A stretch of 64,000 bases of DNA from Francisella halioticida (GCF_002211785.1 NZ_CP022132.1:434001-498000); one strand, 5' to 3'; numbered from the stretch's first letter, positions 19,542-32,123 are shown. Numbers and translations are program-made. Notes: generated from the letters alone by a model not told the origin.

Positions 19542-21304
19542 ATGAGACTTAAAAAAATGACAATCTTAACAGGATTAGCTTTGTTAGCTATTTCTCAAGC
19601 GTATTAGCATGCATATGTTGATGCACCAAAAGGGCGTCCTCTTCTGTGTAAAGAACGTGTAAATCAGGGGTGTGGAAATATATCTTTATATGAACCTCAG
19701 TCATTTGAAGTTGCCGATGGCAGTTTTGAAAATGGCTCGATGGGAAATCAAGTTGGGGGTGCTGGGCTTAGTGCATCTCTATCTGAACAGACAGCAAGTA
19801 GATGGGCTAAAACAGTTGTTAAATCAGGACCTACAACTTTTAGATGGCATTTCACAGCACAGCATTGGACAATTTCACCAGCATCATTTAGATTTTGGAT
19901 AACAAAACCTGACTGGAATCCAAATATGTCACTAAGTAGAAGTGATTTTGAAGCACAACCGCTAATCCAATACCTAATTTTACAAATAGCATGCCTGGTG
20001 ATTCAAATAGTAAGTTTACAATTACTTGTGATTTGCCTGATAGATCAGGATATCAAGTTATTGCCGCAGAGTGGAATGTTGGTGATACTGCCGCTAGCTT
20101 CCTTAATGTTGTAGATGTTGATTTTACTGATGAATATTCTGTTGGCACAATTGTGTTACCAAGTGGTGATACTGATAATGGAGGTGGCATAGGAGGGTTA
20201 CAAGAATATAATCCAAATATGAGTTATCCAAATAGAGGAACAGAAGTCATTTATGAAGGTAAGGTTTATGCAAGTAAATGGTGGGTTAATCCAGGACAAA
20301 TTCCAGGAGCTGAGCAATGGGGACCATGGGAGTATATTAGAGATTATGAGCAAACAAATCCATCTGATCGTTTTCCAGTTGAAATGAACACTTTCACAAT
20401 TAATAATGAAGATGTTCGTCAAGGAGATAGAGTAATTTTACAAGTATCTAACGATGGAGTAATGAAAGAGTATGATCTTGTAACGGTTCCTCAAGGTATG
20501 TCTGCAAATGATTTGATTAAAGAAATGACTGCTAAAATTAATCAGATTAGTTCTCAAGAGCTTAATGATAGTATTATTGCGGGAGTTAAAGATAATAATG
20601 GTGATGTTTTACCAAATGATGAGCTTGTTAGTATTTATCAGGTTGCAGCTAAGCCATATAGTGATATCAGCTTTCAATATTATCAAGGAGCACATCACCT
20701 TAAAAATGAGCTTCATTTAATGGATTTTGAAGATCAATATGATCTAAATTCAGATGGCTCAGTTAATATAACAGCGAAAATTATGTCTCATGCTTCTGAT
20801 ACAACAAATGTATTTGTAACATTACAAGATAGTAGTGGTAAAGCAGTCAATGATAAAAGGGATATACAAATAGATTCTATGCAAACCTATAATTTATCAT
20901 TGACTGCTCATAATTTGCAACCAGGTGAGTATGATCTTATTATTGGAAGTGTTCTTCAAGGAGCTCAAACGTGGCAGAAAGATATGAAGATTAACCTTGT
21001 TGATCCATCTGCTGATGATATAGTTAACTTAGATAAGGTTACTGTTAATATGGTATCAAACACACCTTACTATGTGGTTGGATCTAATGATTCAGTAAGA
21101 CCTAAATATGCTCCTACAGAGCTATCTCCGTTGGGTATGCATCCTGATAAGCAGGTAACTATCTTACCTTGGAATAAGGCTACTGCAGCATATGGAAATA
21201 ATAAAGCAGACTATGTTAAATGTTCTCTTCCAAGTGGTAGTCCAGTATCTGTAACATATCAGGTCAGCGGCAATTTAAATAGTGTTACATGTAAAATCAA
21301 ATAA
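19542..21304 (+). pseudogene. GbpA-like chitin-binding LPMO (AA10), nonsense plus frameshift
   Basis: Secreted, copper-dependent lytic polysaccharide monooxygenase acting on chitin. The order matches GbpA-type proteins: signal peptide (MRLKKMTILTGLALLAISQA), an AA10 domain whose mature N-terminus would be HAYVDAPKGRPLLC with the catalytic His1, further domains, and a CBM5/12-like chitin-binding module (about 20200-20340, KVYASKWWVNPGQIPG and WGPWEYI). TAG at 19605-19607 falls exactly at the signal-cleavage site, and one base is missing near 19970 (the frame changes from FEAQP to IPNFTNSMPGD). The repaired length would be about 587 residues. ATG 19991 opens the longest remaining frame, but it lacks secretion and catalysis. 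Confidence 0.85.
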
Positions 21305-21440
21305 GCTTAAAATAATTTTTCTTCTAAAAAAATCTTACCAAATTCTATTTTAAATATAATCAAGTTATAACTTATCTTTTTATCTTAGGTTAGTTATAAA
21401 TTATTTCAGACTAGCTTAAATTAAATATTAACCTAATAAT

Positions 21441-21466
21441 AAGGCTATTTTCAAATAGCAACGCCT
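21441..21466. other. Hairpin before pyrG
   Basis: AAGGCTATTTTCAAATAG followed by CAACGCCTT can fold with outer stem AAGGC/GCCTT and inner stem CTATTT/AAATAG. It lies about 55-80 bases before the pyrG start. It may be a terminator for the upstream region (no strong T run follows) or a leader structure; the role is unknown. Confidence 0.3.
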
Positions 21467-21496
21467 TAGGAAAAATGTTATTATTGTGTTCCATGA

Positions 21497-23161
<1,665 letters not shown>

Positions 23162-23230
23162 CTACGAGTTTTGATATTTCATGAATAAAAGTGCTATAAT
23201 TTGATTTAATTAACTATTGGAGAATACTAA

Positions 23231-23653
23231 ATGAGTAAACAAAAAACTTTGTCTATAATTAAACCAGATGCTGTTGCGAAAAATGTAATAGGAGAAATTT
23301 ACAGTCGTTTTGAAAAAGCAGGGTTAAAAATAGTAGCATCTAAAATGAAACGACTATCTAAAGCAGAAGCTGAAGGCTTCTATGCTGTACATAAAGATAG
23401 ACCTTTTTTTAGTGCATTGGTTGAGTTTATGATTTCAGGTTCAGTAATGATTCAGGTTTTAGAGGGTGAAAATGCTATAGCTAAAAACCGCGAGCTAATG
23501 GGAGCAACTAATCCTAAAGAAGCAGATGCTGGTACAATTAGAGCTGATTTTGCAGATAGTATTGATGCTAATGCAGTTCATGGTTCAGATGCAGAAGATA
23601 CAGCAGCTCAAGAAATTAGATATTTCTTTAGTGATATAGAAATTTTTAGCTAA
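23231..23653 (+). CDS. ndk: Nucleoside diphosphate kinase
   Basis: Balances nucleoside triphosphate pools through a phosphohistidine. It starts [18 protein letters not shown] (residues 6-23). The active-site His lies in the signature [12 protein letters not shown] (about 117-128). At 140 residues it is typical. TTGGAG lies seven bases before the ATG. It follows pyrG by 69 bases and precedes accD by 40, in the same direction. Confidence 0.98.
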   Translation: MSKQKTLSIIKPDAVAKNVIGEIYSRFEKAGLKIVASKMKRLSKAEAEGFYAVHKDRPFFSALVEFMISGSVMIQVLEGENAIAKNRELMGATNPKEADAGTIRADFADSIDANAVHGSDAEDTAAQEIRYFFSDIEIFS

Positions 23654-23693
23654 GAATCACATCTAGTCTTAGTTTTTAGGAGGAGATAAAAGA

Positions 23694-24596
23694 ATGAGTT
23701 GGTTAACAAGAGTAATAAGTAGAAGTTTAGGTACAAATGCTCAGAAGAAAGATATGCCTTCAGGTATATGGAGCCAATGTCCAAGTTGTCAAGTAACTTT
23801 ATATTCAGAAGAGTTGCAAAATAACAAATCAGTTTGTCCACATTGTAACTATCACTATAGAATATCAGCAAGACATAGATTAAATATTTTCTTTGATAGA
23901 GATAGTACAACTGAACATTTCGCAAACATAGCGCCTATTGATATACTTAAGTTTAAAGATACAAAAGCTTATAAAGATAGATTAGCTCAAGCCCAAAAGA
24001 AAACAGAAGAGCAAGATGCCTTGGTTGTTATGGATGGAACTGTAAAAGATCTTCCTATAGTTGCCGCAGCATTTAACTTTATGTTTCTCGGTGGTTCTAT
24101 GGGCTCTGTAGTTGGTGAGAAATTTGTTAGAGGCGTTAAGCTAGCTATGGAGAAAAAGATACCATTCATTTGCTTTACGGCAAGTGGAGGAGCTAGAATG
24201 CAAGAATCTTTGTTTTCACTTATGCAAATGTCAAAAACAAGTGCAGCACTACAAAAGCTAGCAGAAGCTAAGCTTCCGTATTTAGTTATTCTAACAGATC
24301 CTACTACAGGTGGGGTTTCTGCGTCTTTAGCAATGTTGGGGGATGTTCATCTTGCTGAGCCAAAAGCATTAATTGGTTTTGCAGGACCAAGAGTTATTGA
24401 GCAAACTGTTAGAGAGAAGCTACCTGAAGGATTCCAGAGGAGTGAGTTTTTAGTAGAAAAAGGTATGGTTGATATGATTGTGGATCGTAGGAACTTAAGA
24501 AGTGAAGTTTCTAAGTTAATAGATAAGCTAATGCCAAATCTTACGAAAATAAATCATTCTCAAGCTTTAGAATATAAAGCAGAAGAACAAGCTTAG
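23694..24596 (+). CDS. accD: Acetyl-CoA carboxylase carboxyltransferase beta subunit
   Basis: Beta half of the carboxyltransferase that moves the carboxyl group from biotin to acetyl-CoA in fatty-acid synthesis. There is an N-terminal four-Cys zinc ribbon (CPSC about 29-32 and CPHC about 48-51), then a crotonase-like core with [12 protein letters not shown] and [14 protein letters not shown] for acyl-CoA binding. At 300 residues it is the usual length. The start is marked by AGGAGG. It is followed after 11 bases by folC, as in many gammaproteobacteria. Confidence 0.97.
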   Translation: MSWLTRVISRSLGTNAQKKDMPSGIWSQCPSCQVTLYSEELQNNKSVCPHCNYHYRISARHRLNIFFDRDSTTEHFANIAPIDILKFKDTKAYKDRLAQAQKKTEEQDALVVMDGTVKDLPIVAAAFNFMFLGGSMGSVVGEKFVRGVKLAMEKKIPFICFTASGGARMQESLFSLMQMSKTSAALQKLAEAKLPYLVILTDPTTGGVSASLAMLGDVHLAEPKALIGFAGPRVIEQTVREKLPEGFQRSEFLVEKGMVDMIVDRRNLRSEVSKLIDKLMPNLTKINHSQALEYKAEEQA

Positions 24597-24607
24597 CTTA
24601 TTAAAAA

Positions 24608-25786
24608 ATGAGTGTCGAAGTAAAGATAGCTAAAATCATGGCTAATAGCGATGCTCTTGCATGTAACTCTCAAGACTTATTATTTATATTAGACAGATTT
24701 AACTTTAATAAAAAATTTAAAATTATAACTATTGCTGGTACTAATGGTAAAGGTACTACGGTGGCAATGCTAGAAGAGTTATTAACAACTAATAATAAAA
24801 CTGTCCTAAGTTATACATCCCCTCATATATTTAAATTTAATGAGAGAATTTCTCTAAACAAGAAATCTATTTGTGATAGTGTCTTATTAGAGTTGCTAGA
24901 GCGTCTAGAAGAAATAACTTTTGATTATAGGCTATCTTACTATCAGATAGCATTTTTATGTGTGTGTATGTATTCTCAAAGAATAGAGATAGATTATTTA
25001 ATATTAGAAGCCGGTATTGGTGGACGTCTTGATGCAGTTAATATAATGGATCCGGATATAACAGCTATAACAAATATTGATTTTGATCATTGTGAGATTC
25101 TTGGAGATACTTTAGAAAAAATAGGTCTTGAGAAAGTTGCTATATCAAGAAAAGCTATCCCGTTATTTTTAGGTTTTAAGATGCCAAACAGCGTCTATGA
25201 ATATGCAGAAGCCGCAGAAGCTATAATTTATAATGATAAATATGAGTATAGTTCTAAAGAGTGTTTCACACATAGTTATAATATTGCTATGGGAATTGCT
25301 GAATATCTTTTTAATAAGATGCAGATTAGTTATATTCCAAAATTAGACGATGTAAGAGCAAATGCAAGATTTAAGCTGCTTAAAAGTAATGATAGTAACA
25401 GAAGTTATGTTGTTGTTGATGTTGCGCATAATCCCGCGTCAGTAAGCCATTTATTTAGACTATTGGAAAGTAAGTTTGATTCCACAAAAATTAAATATGA
25501 AGCTATATTTGGAATTTTAGCAAGCAAAGATATATCTAGGATTTTATCTATTGCTAAAAAATATATCTATAAATGGGAGATTATTGACCTTAAGAATTTG
25601 GACTCTAGAGCCTTAAGTATATGTAAGGTTAAGCAAGAGTTTAGGCAACAACATATTTTAAAAGTTGATTATAATAAAGATTTAAGTAGTGTTTATTTAT
25701 CAAAGAAGAATACTGTAACAATAGTTTTTGGGTCATTTGTTTTAGCTGGAGAATTTATAAAAAAATATGAAAAGCATAATAGTTAA
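24608..25786 (+). CDS. folC: Folylpolyglutamate / dihydrofolate synthase
   Basis: Mur-ligase-type enzyme that adds glutamate to dihydropteroate and extends folate polyglutamate tails. The P-loop ITIAGTNGKGTTVAML is near residue 40; EAGIGGRLDAVNIM near 133 and VVDVAHNPASV near 275 are family motifs. At 392 residues it is slightly short for bacterial FolC but complete. Its 3' end overlaps tsaE by 20 bases. Confidence 0.93.
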   Translation: MSVEVKIAKIMANSDALACNSQDLLFILDRFNFNKKFKIITIAGTNGKGTTVAMLEELLTTNNKTVLSYTSPHIFKFNERISLNKKSICDSVLLELLERLEEITFDYRLSYYQIAFLCVCMYSQRIEIDYLILEAGIGGRLDAVNIMDPDITAITNIDFDHCEILGDTLEKIGLEKVAISRKAIPLFLGFKMPNSVYEYAEAAEAIIYNDKYEYSSKECFTHSYNIAMGIAEYLFNKMQISYIPKLDDVRANARFKLLKSNDSNRSYVVVDVAHNPASVSHLFRLLESKFDSTKIKYEAIFGILASKDISRILSIAKKYIYKWEIIDLKNLDSRALSICKVKQEFRQQHILKVDYNKDLSSVYLSKKNTVTIVFGSFVLAGEFIKKYEKHNS

Positions 25787-26174
25787 CAATGAAGAGCAAA
25801 TGTTTGAATTTGCTAAAGACTATGCTAAAAATTTAGTACCTGGGACAGTGGTGTTTTTATATGGAGATCTTGGCGCTGGTAAGACAACTTTTGTTAAAGG
25901 TATTATCAAATCCTTAGGTTATAAAGGAAATGTTAAAAGTCCTACATATACTTTAGTTGAGGATTATCAGCTTAATAATTTTAATATTTATCATTTTGAT
26001 TTATATAGATTAGCAGATCCAGAGGAGCTTGAGTGGATAGGTGCTAGAGATTATTTTAATGAAGATAGTATATGTTTTATTGAGTGGCCTGAAAGAGCAA
26101 AAGGTTTCCTACCTAAAAAAGCTTCCAAAATTTTTATAAAATATTTATCGAATGGCAGACTGGTTGAATTTTGA
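25767..26174 (+). CDS. tsaE: tRNA t6A biosynthesis ATPase TsaE
   Basis: ATPase of the TsaB-TsaD-TsaE complex that makes N6-threonylcarbamoyladenosine at position 37 of ANN-decoding tRNAs. The Walker A is LYGDLGAGKTTFVKGI (about 31-46). The family stretch VKSPTYTLVEDYQL and the Walker-B-like region FIEWPERA follow. At 135 residues it is the right length. It overlaps the end of folC, so translation is probably coupled. Confidence 0.95.
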   Translation: MKSIIVNNEEQMFEFAKDYAKNLVPGTVVFLYGDLGAGKTTFVKGIIKSLGYKGNVKSPTYTLVEDYQLNNFNIYHFDLYRLADPEELEWIGARDYFNEDSICFIEWPERAKGFLPKKASKIFIKYLSNGRLVEF

Positions 26175-26275
26175 TAAATAAACTGCATAAAAAATGTGTT
26201 AATAATATAATATATTGATATTATATTATTTTAGAGTTTATAGGAAAATTCTATTTTAAAATTACGGGAGAAAAA

Positions 26276-27340
26276 ATGAAGGCCAAATTTATAGTTGCTT
26301 TTTTATCTGTACTATTTTTTAGCTCATCATATGCAACTTTGGAGCAATGCTATAAAAATGGAGCTAATAATGACTATGAAAAAGTTTTAGAATCTTGTAA
26401 ACCATACAATAAAACTGATGCAGGGGCAACTGGGTTGCTGGCAAAAGCTTATATTCAGCTTGATGAGAATGATGAAAGTGCCTTAAATGATGCATTATGG
26501 GTGGTTGATTTTTATAAAAAAAATGGCATAACTGCACATGATAAAAAGTCATATGCTTATTTATTGTATGTAGTTGGTGAGCTATATTATTTTGGTTCGA
26601 ACGATATCAGGGTTAATCAAGAAAAAGGTCTTAAATACATAATTGGAGCAGCTAAATTAGGCTATGCAATTGCACAAAATCAACTAGGTAATTTTTATGT
26701 AAGAGCTGGTGGTGTTCCAACACCAAACTTTGCGAAAGCATATAAGTGGTATAAGCTTGCTATAGCTAATGGTAGTCTGGAAGCACGTAGTGCGTTTTTA
26801 ATAAATAATGAACAAAGTTTTATTGAAAAATACCCTTACTGTATATCTCAAGGTAAAACATTCATAGGAGATGCTTTCTTTATAGGAGAAGGAGATTTAC
26901 CTAAAAATATTAATGAAGCGCTTAAGTGGTATAAAAACGCTTATAAAATAGATCATATATCTCCAGTTGAAGTAGGCTTGGCAAAAGCATATATAGCTAA
27001 AGGAAATATAAAACTAGCAAAAAAATATGCTCATGAAGCTATAGAGCAGCCATATGCTTCTGCATTTGTTGTAGCAGCTGAACTATCTGATAGTAATTTA
27101 GATAAATATGCTTATTTAAGTCAAGCTGTAGAGTTATTTAAAACTCCCGCGCTTAATTTTTGGAATAAGTTTAACGCGTATTGTCGCCCTGATTTATCGG
27201 ATAATGGCTTAAAATATGCACAAGCTGAATTATCTAAACTTAAACTATCTCAAGAAGAGCTAACACAAGCAAACAAAAAAGTAAAAGACTTCCAGAATCA
27301 TTGGCAAAAAGTACCAACAAATAATTCATCTTATAAATAA
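26276..27340 (+). CDS. Exported Sel1/TPR-like repeat protein
   Basis: 354 residues with a clear signal peptide (MKAKFIVAFLSVLFFSSSYA) and then helical repeats of the Sel1 type, e.g. GLKYIIGAAKLGYAIAQNQL, NFAKAYKWYKLAIANGSLEA and NINEALKWYKNAYKI. Such repeats form solenoids for protein-protein contacts, here in the periplasm or outer membrane. Cysteines at the mature N-terminus (LEQCYKNG, LESCKPY) may form a disulfide. The partner is unknown. It is close upstream of murJ (15 bases), possibly co-transcribed. Confidence 0.75.
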   Translation: MKAKFIVAFLSVLFFSSSYATLEQCYKNGANNDYEKVLESCKPYNKTDAGATGLLAKAYIQLDENDESALNDALWVVDFYKKNGITAHDKKSYAYLLYVVGELYYFGSNDIRVNQEKGLKYIIGAAKLGYAIAQNQLGNFYVRAGGVPTPNFAKAYKWYKLAIANGSLEARSAFLINNEQSFIEKYPYCISQGKTFIGDAFFIGEGDLPKNINEALKWYKNAYKIDHISPVEVGLAKAYIAKGNIKLAKKYAHEAIEQPYASAFVVAAELSDSNLDKYAYLSQAVELFKTPALNFWNKFNAYCRPDLSDNGLKYAQAELSKLKLSQEELTQANKKVKDFQNHWQKVPTNNSSYK

Positions 27341-27355
27341 AAATTTATTTATAAG

Positions 27356-28909
27356 ATGAAAAAATTCTTTTCTAATAATTTAATAGTTTCTTTTTTTTTA
27401 CTTTTATCAAAAATCTTAGGTTTTGTCAGGGATTTGCTGCTGGCAAGCTTTTTTGGTAGTAGTTTTGGGTTACAGGCTTTCCTGATAGCTTTTAGGTTTC
27501 CTGAGTTTATTCGTAAGGTTACTTCATCTGGAGCATTAACCCAGATAGTAAATCCTTATTTGAAAACAAGGATAAGATCCAGTGATAAAAAGTTTATTGT
27601 AACTATATTATATTTTATAGGCATATTGATGTTAATGATGACATTAATAGCAATCTTATTTAGCAATCTATGGACAGATATATATGCCTATGGTTTTATT
27701 GATAAAAGTAATTCTTATAAGCTAATAAAAGATATGTTTGTAGTTATGATACCTTATATATTTTTTAATAGTATAATGGGGTTTATAGCCGCAATATTAA
27801 ATAGTTACAGTCGTTATTTAATATCATCATTTTTGCCGATGATTTTGAATATTGTAATGATAATAGGGATAATTGTGTCTCCAAATTTTAATATTCCCAT
27901 CTATAGTATTGCATATAGTGTTTTGGTGGCTGGAGTTATTCAATTATCAGTAGGATTTTGTGCATTGTATAAGCTTACTGGGAATCTAATAATCAATAAA
28001 GATGTTATTTTATTGAAAGATATAAGATCAAGGATTTTTTTAAAAAAGCTTCCTGTAGCTTTTTTTGGCACAGCAATATTGCAGATAAATTCACTAATAG
28101 AAACATTTTTTGCTTCATTTTTGATATCGGGAAGTTTGGCTTGGTTATATTATGCAGATAGAGTAAATCAGTTTTTGTATGGAGTTTTTGGTACAGCAAT
28201 AGCTATTGTGATGATTCCATATTTAATGAATTGTAAAGCTAATAAAGATAAATTTATCAAAACTTTGGCATGGATTATAAAACTTATATTGCTAATAACA
28301 ATTCCTGCTATTGTTGGATTATTTATATTGGCTAAACCTATTGTGATTACATTATTTTATTATGGGCAGTTTAGCTTTGGAGATGTGGAGTTTACATATT
28401 TAGCAATGCTAGGTTACCTACTTTCATTATTTTGTTTTGTGATTGTTAGAGTTGTTATATCTGCCTTATATGTTCAAAATCGAACTTCAATAGTTTTTTA
28501 TATAAGTCTTGGATGCTTAATATTGAGTATTGTCTTAGATAGTGTGGTTGTATGTTTTCTTGCTAATGATGAGTATGCTTTTATGTATTTAGCTTTTGCT
28601 AGTTCTGCCGTATCTTTAATTAATTTATTTATTCAACTCTTGATTTTATCTGAGTTTAGTTTTAAAAACTTTTGTAAGGTTTATTTACCTTTTACTATTT
28701 TGTTAAGAATATTCATAGCATCTTTATTTATGATTATGGTGCTAAAGTTGTTTAATTTAAGTGATAGATATTGGATTGCACTATCAATGTTTGGTAGGCT
28801 AAAAAGTATATGCTTAATAGTATTTTCTGGTTTTGTAGCTTATATAAGTGTGATAGCTAGTTTAGGAATATTTAGGTCATTAAAAGTAATAGATTATAAT
28901 ACCCCATGA
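27356..28909 (+). CDS. murJ: Lipid II flippase MurJ, last residues replaced by an IS
   Basis: Inner-membrane MOP-superfamily flippase moving lipid II to the periplasm for peptidoglycan synthesis. It is 517 residues with about 14 hydrophobic segments and the family start region SKILGFVRDLLLASFFG (about 18-34), including the conserved Arg. IS-A copy 2 begins at 28899: the frame reads SLKVIDYNTP and stops at the TGA of CCCCATGA inside the IS end. Rejoining the two TATA flanks without the IS gives SLKVIDYRFLKINC-stop, so only the last seven residues have been exchanged for three. Function is probably kept. Confidence 0.92.
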   Translation: MKKFFSNNLIVSFFLLLSKILGFVRDLLLASFFGSSFGLQAFLIAFRFPEFIRKVTSSGALTQIVNPYLKTRIRSSDKKFIVTILYFIGILMLMMTLIAILFSNLWTDIYAYGFIDKSNSYKLIKDMFVVMIPYIFFNSIMGFIAAILNSYSRYLISSFLPMILNIVMIIGIIVSPNFNIPIYSIAYSVLVAGVIQLSVGFCALYKLTGNLIINKDVILLKDIRSRIFLKKLPVAFFGTAILQINSLIETFFASFLISGSLAWLYYADRVNQFLYGVFGTAIAIVMIPYLMNCKANKDKFIKTLAWIIKLILLITIPAIVGLFILAKPIVITLFYYGQFSFGDVEFTYLAMLGYLLSLFCFVIVRVVISALYVQNRTSIVFYISLGCLILSIVLDSVVVCFLANDEYAFMYLAFASSAVSLINLFIQLLILSEFSFKNFCKVYLPFTILLRIFIASLFMIMVLKLFNLSDRYWIALSMFGRLKSICLIVFSGFVAYISVIASLGIFRSLKVIDYNTP

Positions 28910-30187
28910 AATTTTAACAACAATTTTGAGAATTTAGTTCCTAAAGTAGCTAAACTATAAATGAGCAATTTAGGATAAATGTAAATGAGTAATAAGAGAA
29001 AAATATATACCGTTGAATTTAAGACTAAAGTTGTCTTGGAAGTATTGGGGAAAGATCAAACAATCACACAGTTATCAGTAAAATATAATATTACGCACAA
29101 AAACATAAATAATTGAAAAACAGCCTTTTTAGAAAATGCTGAGTTGGTAATGGATCCATCCAAATCAGTATCACAATATAAAAAAGACAATGCAAAGCTT
29201 CAAACCAAGATAGATCAGTATTCTAAGAAGGTTGGACAACTAACAATTGAGAAGGAATTTCTTGAGGTAAAGCTCGTAAGCTTGGGATTATCTGATAGAA
29301 AAGCGATGATTGATCCTAAGCATAAATTATCTGTTGTAAAACAAAGTTGCTTATTAGAAGTTTCTAGAGCTGGTTTATATTACAAGCCTGTGGTTAACGA
29401 ACATAAAGAAGAAGTAAAAGCAAAGCTTATACAGATACATGAGGAGATTCCCTGCTACGGCTATATAAAAGCTCATAAGCAATTAATAGAAGATGGGTTT
29501 AGCATCTGTGAGAACACAGTACAAAAGTATCGTAAAGAGTTAGGCATCAAAGCTATATTGGCGGTGAAAAAACCAAACTTAAACTTATCTGAACCTAACA
29601 AAGAGCATGCTATTTATAGTTACAAACTAAAAGGTTTAAGCATATTGAGACCTAATCAAGTTTGGTCTACAGATATTACATATATTAAGACTGATGCTGG
29701 CACAGTTTATATGGCAGCTATTATTGATTGGTACTCTAAGGCTGTACTAAGTTGGGAGATATCCAACACTATGGATAGTAGTTTAGTTATGAAAGTTTTA
29801 AATGAAGCTCTGTATAAATATGGAGTACCAGAAATATTTAACACTGATCAAGGTAGCCAGTACACATCTAACATTCATATCCAAACATTATTGGATAAAA
29901 AAATTACTATATCTATGGATGGTAAAGGTAGAGCAACTGATAACATTTGCATCGAAAGATTTTGGAGAAGTGCTAAATGTGAGAGATTTTATTTAAATCA
30001 ATATCCTGGCATTGTTGAACTAAGAAACGATGTGGATGATTATATAGATTTTTATAATAATAGAAGATTTCATGAGTCTATCAATTATAAAAAACCTATG
30101 GAATTTTATTACGATAACTTATTGGAAAAACGGGCGGCTTAGATGGGAACTAAATAATTGAAAATATTGTTTAATTTATTGGGGTAG
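28899..30187 (+). mobile_element. IS-A copy 2 (1289 bp) in the end of murJ
   Basis: Complete element with the same ends and length as 7627-8915, flanked by TATA at 28895-28898 and 30188-30191. Removing the element and one TATA restores a continuous murJ reading frame, which shows that TATA is a genuine 4-bp target duplication here. The element separates murJ from gshA. Confidence 0.95.
28985..30142 (+). pseudogene. IS-A transposase copy 2, in-frame UGA
   Basis: Same structure as copy 1: orfA-like start MSNKRKIYTVEFKTK, TGA at 29114-29116 in place of a conserved Trp, then an open frame to 30142 with all DDE residues (TDITYI, TDQGSQYTS, IERFWRSAK). A few substitutions distinguish it from copy 1 (for example HKNINN for PKNINN before the UGA). 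Confidence 0.85.
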
Positions 30188-30254
30188 TATAGATTCCTAA
30201 AAATTAATTGCTGATTAGTTTATACTATTAGTGAGGTAATTATGTAGGAATAGT

Positions 30255-31760
30255 ATGTACGATTTCAAAAAAACAAATAATCTTAGAGGAATAGAGAGAG
30301 AGACTTTGCGTATCAAGCTAAATGGTGAGTTAACTAACTCTCATCATCCATATAAGCTTGGGCATAAGTTGACTAATGAAAGCATAACAGTTGATTTTTC
30401 TGAAAATTTACTTGAGTTAATTACATCTCCACATTTAAATATTGATAGTGTTTTTGCTGAGTTAGAATCTCTGGGAGCATTTACTTTACAAAATATGTCG
30501 AGTGATGAAATAACTTTAAATACAAGCATGCCTTTATCAGTAGATGAGAATGAAATTCAAGAAGCTGACTTCGGCAAATCTAATTCTGGTAGAATGAAAC
30601 AGGTTTATCGTAAAGGCTTGTCTGCTAGGTATGGAAAAGTTATGCAGATCATTGCTGGGATCCATTATAACTTTTCATTTGATAAAAAATTGATTCAAGC
30701 TAAAGCAGATCAAGAAAATATGTCTTTTTCAGATGTTTATTTCAGCGTGATAAATAACTATTTTGGGTTTATGTGGCTATTACCTTATTTATTTGGAGCT
30801 AGTCCAATATGTGCGAAAACTTCTGTTAAAAATAAGCCAGATTATCTGATAGATTTAGATGATGAGTTTTATGTTGGTAAGTATTCTACAAGCCTTAGAT
30901 TGAGTGATCTTGGCTATACAAGTCCAGCACAAAAAGATTTAACGATATCTTACAATGATGTTAATTCTTATGTAAGAGATTTAATACACGCTACAGATGA
31001 AGTATTTGATGAATATAAAACTATAGGTTTATGTAATTCTGATGGAGAAATAATTCAGTTAAATGAGAGTGTTTTACAGATAGAGAATGAATACTATAGT
31101 GCAATTAGACCAAAACAGGTTGCTAAAAGGTGTGAAAGGCCAGCATGTGCTTTATATAATAGAGGCGTTGAGTATATAGAAGTTAGAGTCTTAGATGTTG
31201 ATCCTTTTGCAACAAGTGGGATAAGTAAAACTACAGCTTTATTTGTCGAAGCAATGCTCATGGCTTGTTTGGAAGAAAGTCCAAAAAAATATGATAAAGC
31301 CTCTATAAAACAGGCCAAACAAAATTTAACAGCAGTTGCCATAGATGGGCGTAATCCACAACTTAAACTTCATAAACTTAGTAATAATACTGAAGTCTTA
31401 TTGAAAGACTATGCATTAGAGCTATTTGAGAAAATAGAGAGCATAGCTAAAAAAATGCCAACAGAGTATTTAGAGGCAGTCAGATCTGAAAAGCGAAAGG
31501 TATTAGATATATCTGAAACCCCATCAGCTAGGATAGTTGCTATTGCAAAGCAACAAGGATATAAAAACTTTGCCTTAGAGATTTCTAAGAATGTATCTGA
31601 AAAATTTAAAGACTATAAAATTTCAGCAGAAATAGAGTCGAAATTAAAAGAGCAAGCTGGTAACTCTATTGTTACAGAAAAACAGCTTGCAAAAAATGAT
31701 AGCATTTCTTTAGATGAATATATTAGTAGATATTATAAGTCATCAAAAGGTTGCTGTTAG
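30255..31760 (+). CDS. gshA: Glutamate-cysteine ligase
   Basis: First and rate-limiting enzyme of glutathione synthesis, ATP-dependent. It is 501 residues of the gammaproteobacterial GshA class: RGIERETLRI (about 11-20), the TVDFSENLLELITSP substrate region (about 45-59), GKVMQIIAGIHYNFSF (about 126-141) and YIEVRVLDVDPFA (about 306-318). The start is ATG 30255. The IS-A insertion ends 68 bases upstream, so the promoter must lie in that short gap or in the IS. Confidence 0.96.
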   Translation: MYDFKKTNNLRGIERETLRIKLNGELTNSHHPYKLGHKLTNESITVDFSENLLELITSPHLNIDSVFAELESLGAFTLQNMSSDEITLNTSMPLSVDENEIQEADFGKSNSGRMKQVYRKGLSARYGKVMQIIAGIHYNFSFDKKLIQAKADQENMSFSDVYFSVINNYFGFMWLLPYLFGASPICAKTSVKNKPDYLIDLDDEFYVGKYSTSLRLSDLGYTSPAQKDLTISYNDVNSYVRDLIHATDEVFDEYKTIGLCNSDGEIIQLNESVLQIENEYYSAIRPKQVAKRCERPACALYNRGVEYIEVRVLDVDPFATSGISKTTALFVEAMLMACLEESPKKYDKASIKQAKQNLTAVAIDGRNPQLKLHKLSNNTEVLLKDYALELFEKIESIAKKMPTEYLEAVRSEKRKVLDISETPSARIVAIAKQQGYKNFALEISKNVSEKFKDYKISAEIESKLKEQAGNSIVTEKQLAKNDSISLDEYISRYYKSSKGCC

Positions 31761-32123
31761 TTAAAGATCTTTAGAAATCTAATCCTATTTTTACACCATT
31801 AATAGCAAGGGTACTGCTGCAAACTTTGATTAAGTCTTTTAAACTTTTTGTATCTTCTATATAATTTTCTTTTTTTATAAGTGAATTCAAATATAAGCAT
31901 TTCAATGGTGTAGTATAAGCTATAAAAATTTAGGAGAGATGTTAAAAGAAAGAGGAAAAAATGTGGATCATACGGTAGTGTCACAAGAATTACCCGGGAT
32001 AGTAATAAAATATCCAAAAATAGTTATCCCTGGATACAGTTATCCTGCTATGGAATAAAATTGATCCCAAATAGTTAGCTTTCCAGCATTAATGTGTTAA
32101 CCTTTTTTAATCATATTAGTATA
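31761..32123. other. Intergenic region with an IS6-type relic
   Basis: From 31810, GGTACTGCTGCAAACTTTG resembles the IS6-type terminal repeat. At about 31880-31975 (+) a decayed reading SEFKYKHFNGVV and, out of frame, fragments like LGEMLKERGKNVDHT match the start of the IS6 transposase remnant at 5308-5511. No intact gene. It ends at the TATA (32120-32123) flanking a truncated IS-A. Confidence 0.5.
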
